Origin: JBAYVY01 sp041674345
Lineage (GTDB): Bacteria; Planctomycetota; Phycisphaerae; Phycisphaerales; Zrk34
Direction: 5' to 3'
DNA length: 6,419 bases
Assembly: GCA_041674345.1 (NCBI GenBank)
Contig: JBAYVY010000219.1
Coordinates: 1-6,419, forward strand
How positions within the stretch are numbered: the first letter of the stretch is position 1; the number at the start of each line of letters is the position of its first letter. Positions 5,430 through 6,419 of the stretch are shown here, in pieces. Under the pieces are notes generated by a model. It was not told the origin of the DNA. It did no database searches and saw only the letters and a program-made list of their open reading frames with translations. The translations under genes and the position numbers were made by a program.

Positions 5430-5484
5430 GAGTAGTGAGTAGCGAGTGTGTTCTTCGCTACTCACTACTCACTACTCACTACCA
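5430..5484. repeat. Heptamer inverted-repeat element 4 (fliQ-fliR gap)
   Basis: The left arm is three units at 5430-5450: GAGTAGT, GAGTAGC, GAGTGTG. The right arm is four units at 5457-5484: GCTACTC, ACTACTC, ACTACTC, ACTACCA. GAGTAGTGAGTAGCGA (5430-5445) pairs perfectly over 16 bp with 5455-5470, around a 9-nt loop. It ends two bases before the fliR ATG and occupies the place where an SD would be. Confidence 0.88.
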
Positions 5485-5486
5485 AC

Positions 5487-6257
5487 ATGACTCCCCTCGA
5501 CTCCATCCCGCCCTTCATCCCCGCTTTCCTGCTGGTGTTCTTCCGCCTGACCGGACTGTTCCTCTTCGCGCCGGTGTTCGGCTCCAACGTCATTCCCCGA
5601 CGGGTCAAAACACTGCTCGCCCTGGTGCTCACCTTCTGCATCTTTCCCATCGTCGCCCCCGCCTCGCCCGTGCAACTGACCATGCCCGTTTTCGCCGTGA
5701 CCGTCGGCACCGAACTGCTCATCGGCATCATCATCGGCTACGGCGCGTCCATCCCCCTGGTCGCCATGCAGGTCGGCGGGCAACTCATCGGCCAGCAACT
5801 CGGCCTGGGCCTGGCGCAAATCTTCAACCCCGATTTCAACGAGGAATCCGAAGTCGTCAGCCAACTGCTCTTCATGGTCGCCCTCGTCCTGTTCCTTCTC
5901 ATCAACGGCCACCATCTGCTCCTGACCGCGCTCATTCACAGCTTCCACAATGTCCCGCTCGGCGGCGTGATCGAGCCGGGCCACGTCCTGAACTTCATAC
6001 TCGGCCTGCTCCAGGCCATGTTTGAACTGGGCCTGCGCGTCGGCGCCCCGCTGCTCTGCATGATCTTCCTCGAAACCGTCGCGATGGGTTTCGTCGCCCG
6101 CACCGTCCCGCAACTGAACATCCTCACGCTCGGCTTCCCCCTCCGCATCATGATCGGCTTCCTCCTGCTCATCGGCGTCTGCTCGTTGCTCTTCACCAGT
6201 ATCAACGACGCCTTCCGAAACATGTTCATGCAACTGATGCAATTGTTTACTACGTAG
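5487..6257 (+). CDS. fliR: Flagellar export gate protein FliR
   Basis: FliR completes the FliP5-FliQ4-FliR1 export gate core in the inner membrane. From the ATG at 5487 it has 256 residues, typical of the family. It is hydrophobic throughout, with several membrane segments. Characteristic stretches are FGSNVIPRRVKTLLAL (31-46), ELLIGIIIGYG (76-86), GQLIGQQLGLGLAQIFNPDF (98-117), LLINGHHLLLTAL (127-139), and LETVAMGFVARTVPQLNIL (185-203) followed by GFPLRI. The start is unclear at the DNA level: the ATG has no SD and abuts element 4. A GTG at 5448 is in frame and would add 13 residues (MFFATHYSLLTTN) read from the repeat. I prefer the ATG because MTPLDSIPPFIPAF is family-like. The stop TAG (6255-6257) lies inside the next element. 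flhB, often next, is absent. Confidence 0.95.
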   Translation: MTPLDSIPPFIPAFLLVFFRLTGLFLFAPVFGSNVIPRRVKTLLALVLTFCIFPIVAPASPVQLTMPVFAVTVGTELLIGIIIGYGASIPLVAMQVGGQLIGQQLGLGLAQIFNPDFNEESEVVSQLLFMVALVLFLLINGHHLLLTALIHSFHNVPLGGVIEPGHVLNFILGLLQAMFELGLRVGAPLLCMIFLETVAMGFVARTVPQLNILTLGFPLRIMIGFLLLIGVCSLLFTSINDAFRNMFMQLMQLFTT

Positions 6258-6323
6258 GGGCGAGGGACTAGGGGAAGAAAACCCTCCCTAACCCCTAACC
6301 CCTAACCCCCAACCCCCAACCCC
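6254..6323. repeat. Heptamer inverted-repeat element 5, telomere-like (after fliR)
   Basis: The left arm is three units at 6254-6274: GTAGGGG, CGAGGGA, CTAGGGG. A 7-base A-rich centre follows (6275-6281). The right arm is six units at 6282-6323: CCCTCCC, three TAACCCC, two CAACCCC. The spacing is strictly 7 bp throughout. TAGGGGCGAGGGA (6255-6267) pairs with 6285-6297 at 11 of 13 positions. On the - strand the right arm reads as TTGGGGG/TTAGGGG runs, a strong G-quadruplex pattern. The fliR stop codon is within the left arm. Confidence 0.85.
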
Positions 6324-6333
6324 CTTCTTCCTA

Positions 6334-6348
6334 GTGGCTTGTAGCCAC
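6334..6348. repeat. Short perfect hairpin after fliR
   Basis: GTGGCT (6334-6339) and AGCCAC (6343-6348) are perfectly complementary around a TGT loop. No T-tract follows, so I do not call an intrinsic terminator. It may be a small dispersed hairpin or may mark the 3' end of the operon transcript. Confidence 0.5.
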
Positions 6349-6365
6349 ACCCTAAACTCTTCCCC

Positions 6366-6414
6366 AATTGGTATCTTTAATAAAATTTCAATTTAAGCTT
6401 AATCTTGAGATACC
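6366..6414. other. Strongly AT-rich block with nested inverted repeats
   Basis: Positions 6366-6412 contain 9 G/C in 47 bases (about 19%), against a clearly GC-rich window. GGTATCT (6370-6376) is inverted as AGATACC (6408-6414). TTAAGCTTAA (6393-6402) is a perfect palindrome, flanked by TCAA (6388-6391) and TTGA (6405-6408). No gene, promoter or terminator can be assigned. It could be a promoter or binding region for a gene beyond the window, or the edge of foreign DNA. Confidence 0.4.
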
Positions 6415-6419
6415 GAAGC

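Noticed and set aside
5472..6242. 256-codon - strand frame opposite fliR, rich in Asp/Glu/Gln/His
   Set aside because: It mirrors the hydrophobic codons of fliR exactly. Its composition is that expected of an antisense frame and it has no recognisable domain.
409..6323. CRISPR array as an explanation of the regular repeats
   Set aside because: Units are 7 bp, contiguous, without spacers, and differ between gaps.
6334..6348. Rho-independent terminator for the operon
   Set aside because: The stem is only 6 bp with a 3-nt loop and no T-tract follows.

Overview
The window is a run of flagellar genes, all on the + strand, from a GC-rich bacterium. The order is flgE (3' end only), flbD, motA, motB, fliL, fliN, fliO, fliP, fliQ, fliR. 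This resembles the large fla operon of Firmicutes, spirochaetes and planctomycetes. The long proline/serine-rich leaders on FliO and FliP, the divergent FliL C-terminus and the short hairpin repeats in the spacers fit a planctomycete or Phycisphaerae-like lineage. That placement is an inference from gene style, not a homology search.

Positions 1-172 hold the end of the hook protein and 208-405 the small FlbD. Positions 582-2150 encode the stator pair MotA/MotB, and 2157-2729 the stator-associated FliL. Positions 2815-3354 encode the C-ring protein FliN. Positions 3419-6257 encode the core of the flagellar type III export gate, FliO-FliP-FliQ-FliR. Position 6258 to the end has no gene I can support. 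It holds telomere-like repeats, a small hairpin and a block of about 19% GC. Two expected members are missing: fliM is not between fliL and fliN, and flhB does not directly follow fliR.

The genes cover the hook, torque generation (MotA/B, FliL), switch (FliN) and export gate (FliO/P/Q/R). Short spacings and SD sequences at motB/fliL and fliO/fliP suggest co-transcription and translational coupling.

The most unusual signal is in the spacers. Five gaps (flbD-motA, fliL-fliN, fliP-fliQ, fliQ-fliR, and after fliR) each carry tandem 7-bp units on a left arm, followed by the same unit in inverted orientation on a right arm. The heptamer differs completely from gap to gap, but the layout is the same each time: three or four units, a short centre, then four to six inverted units. 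The arms fold into strong hairpins, up to a perfect 16-bp stem. A half-element of the same kind seems to lie inside the fliP coding sequence. A separate 16-bp repeat occurs once in the fliN-fliO gap and once inside the start of fliP. Two G-quadruplex-type tracts built on the same 14-nt word encode linkers in fliN and fliO.
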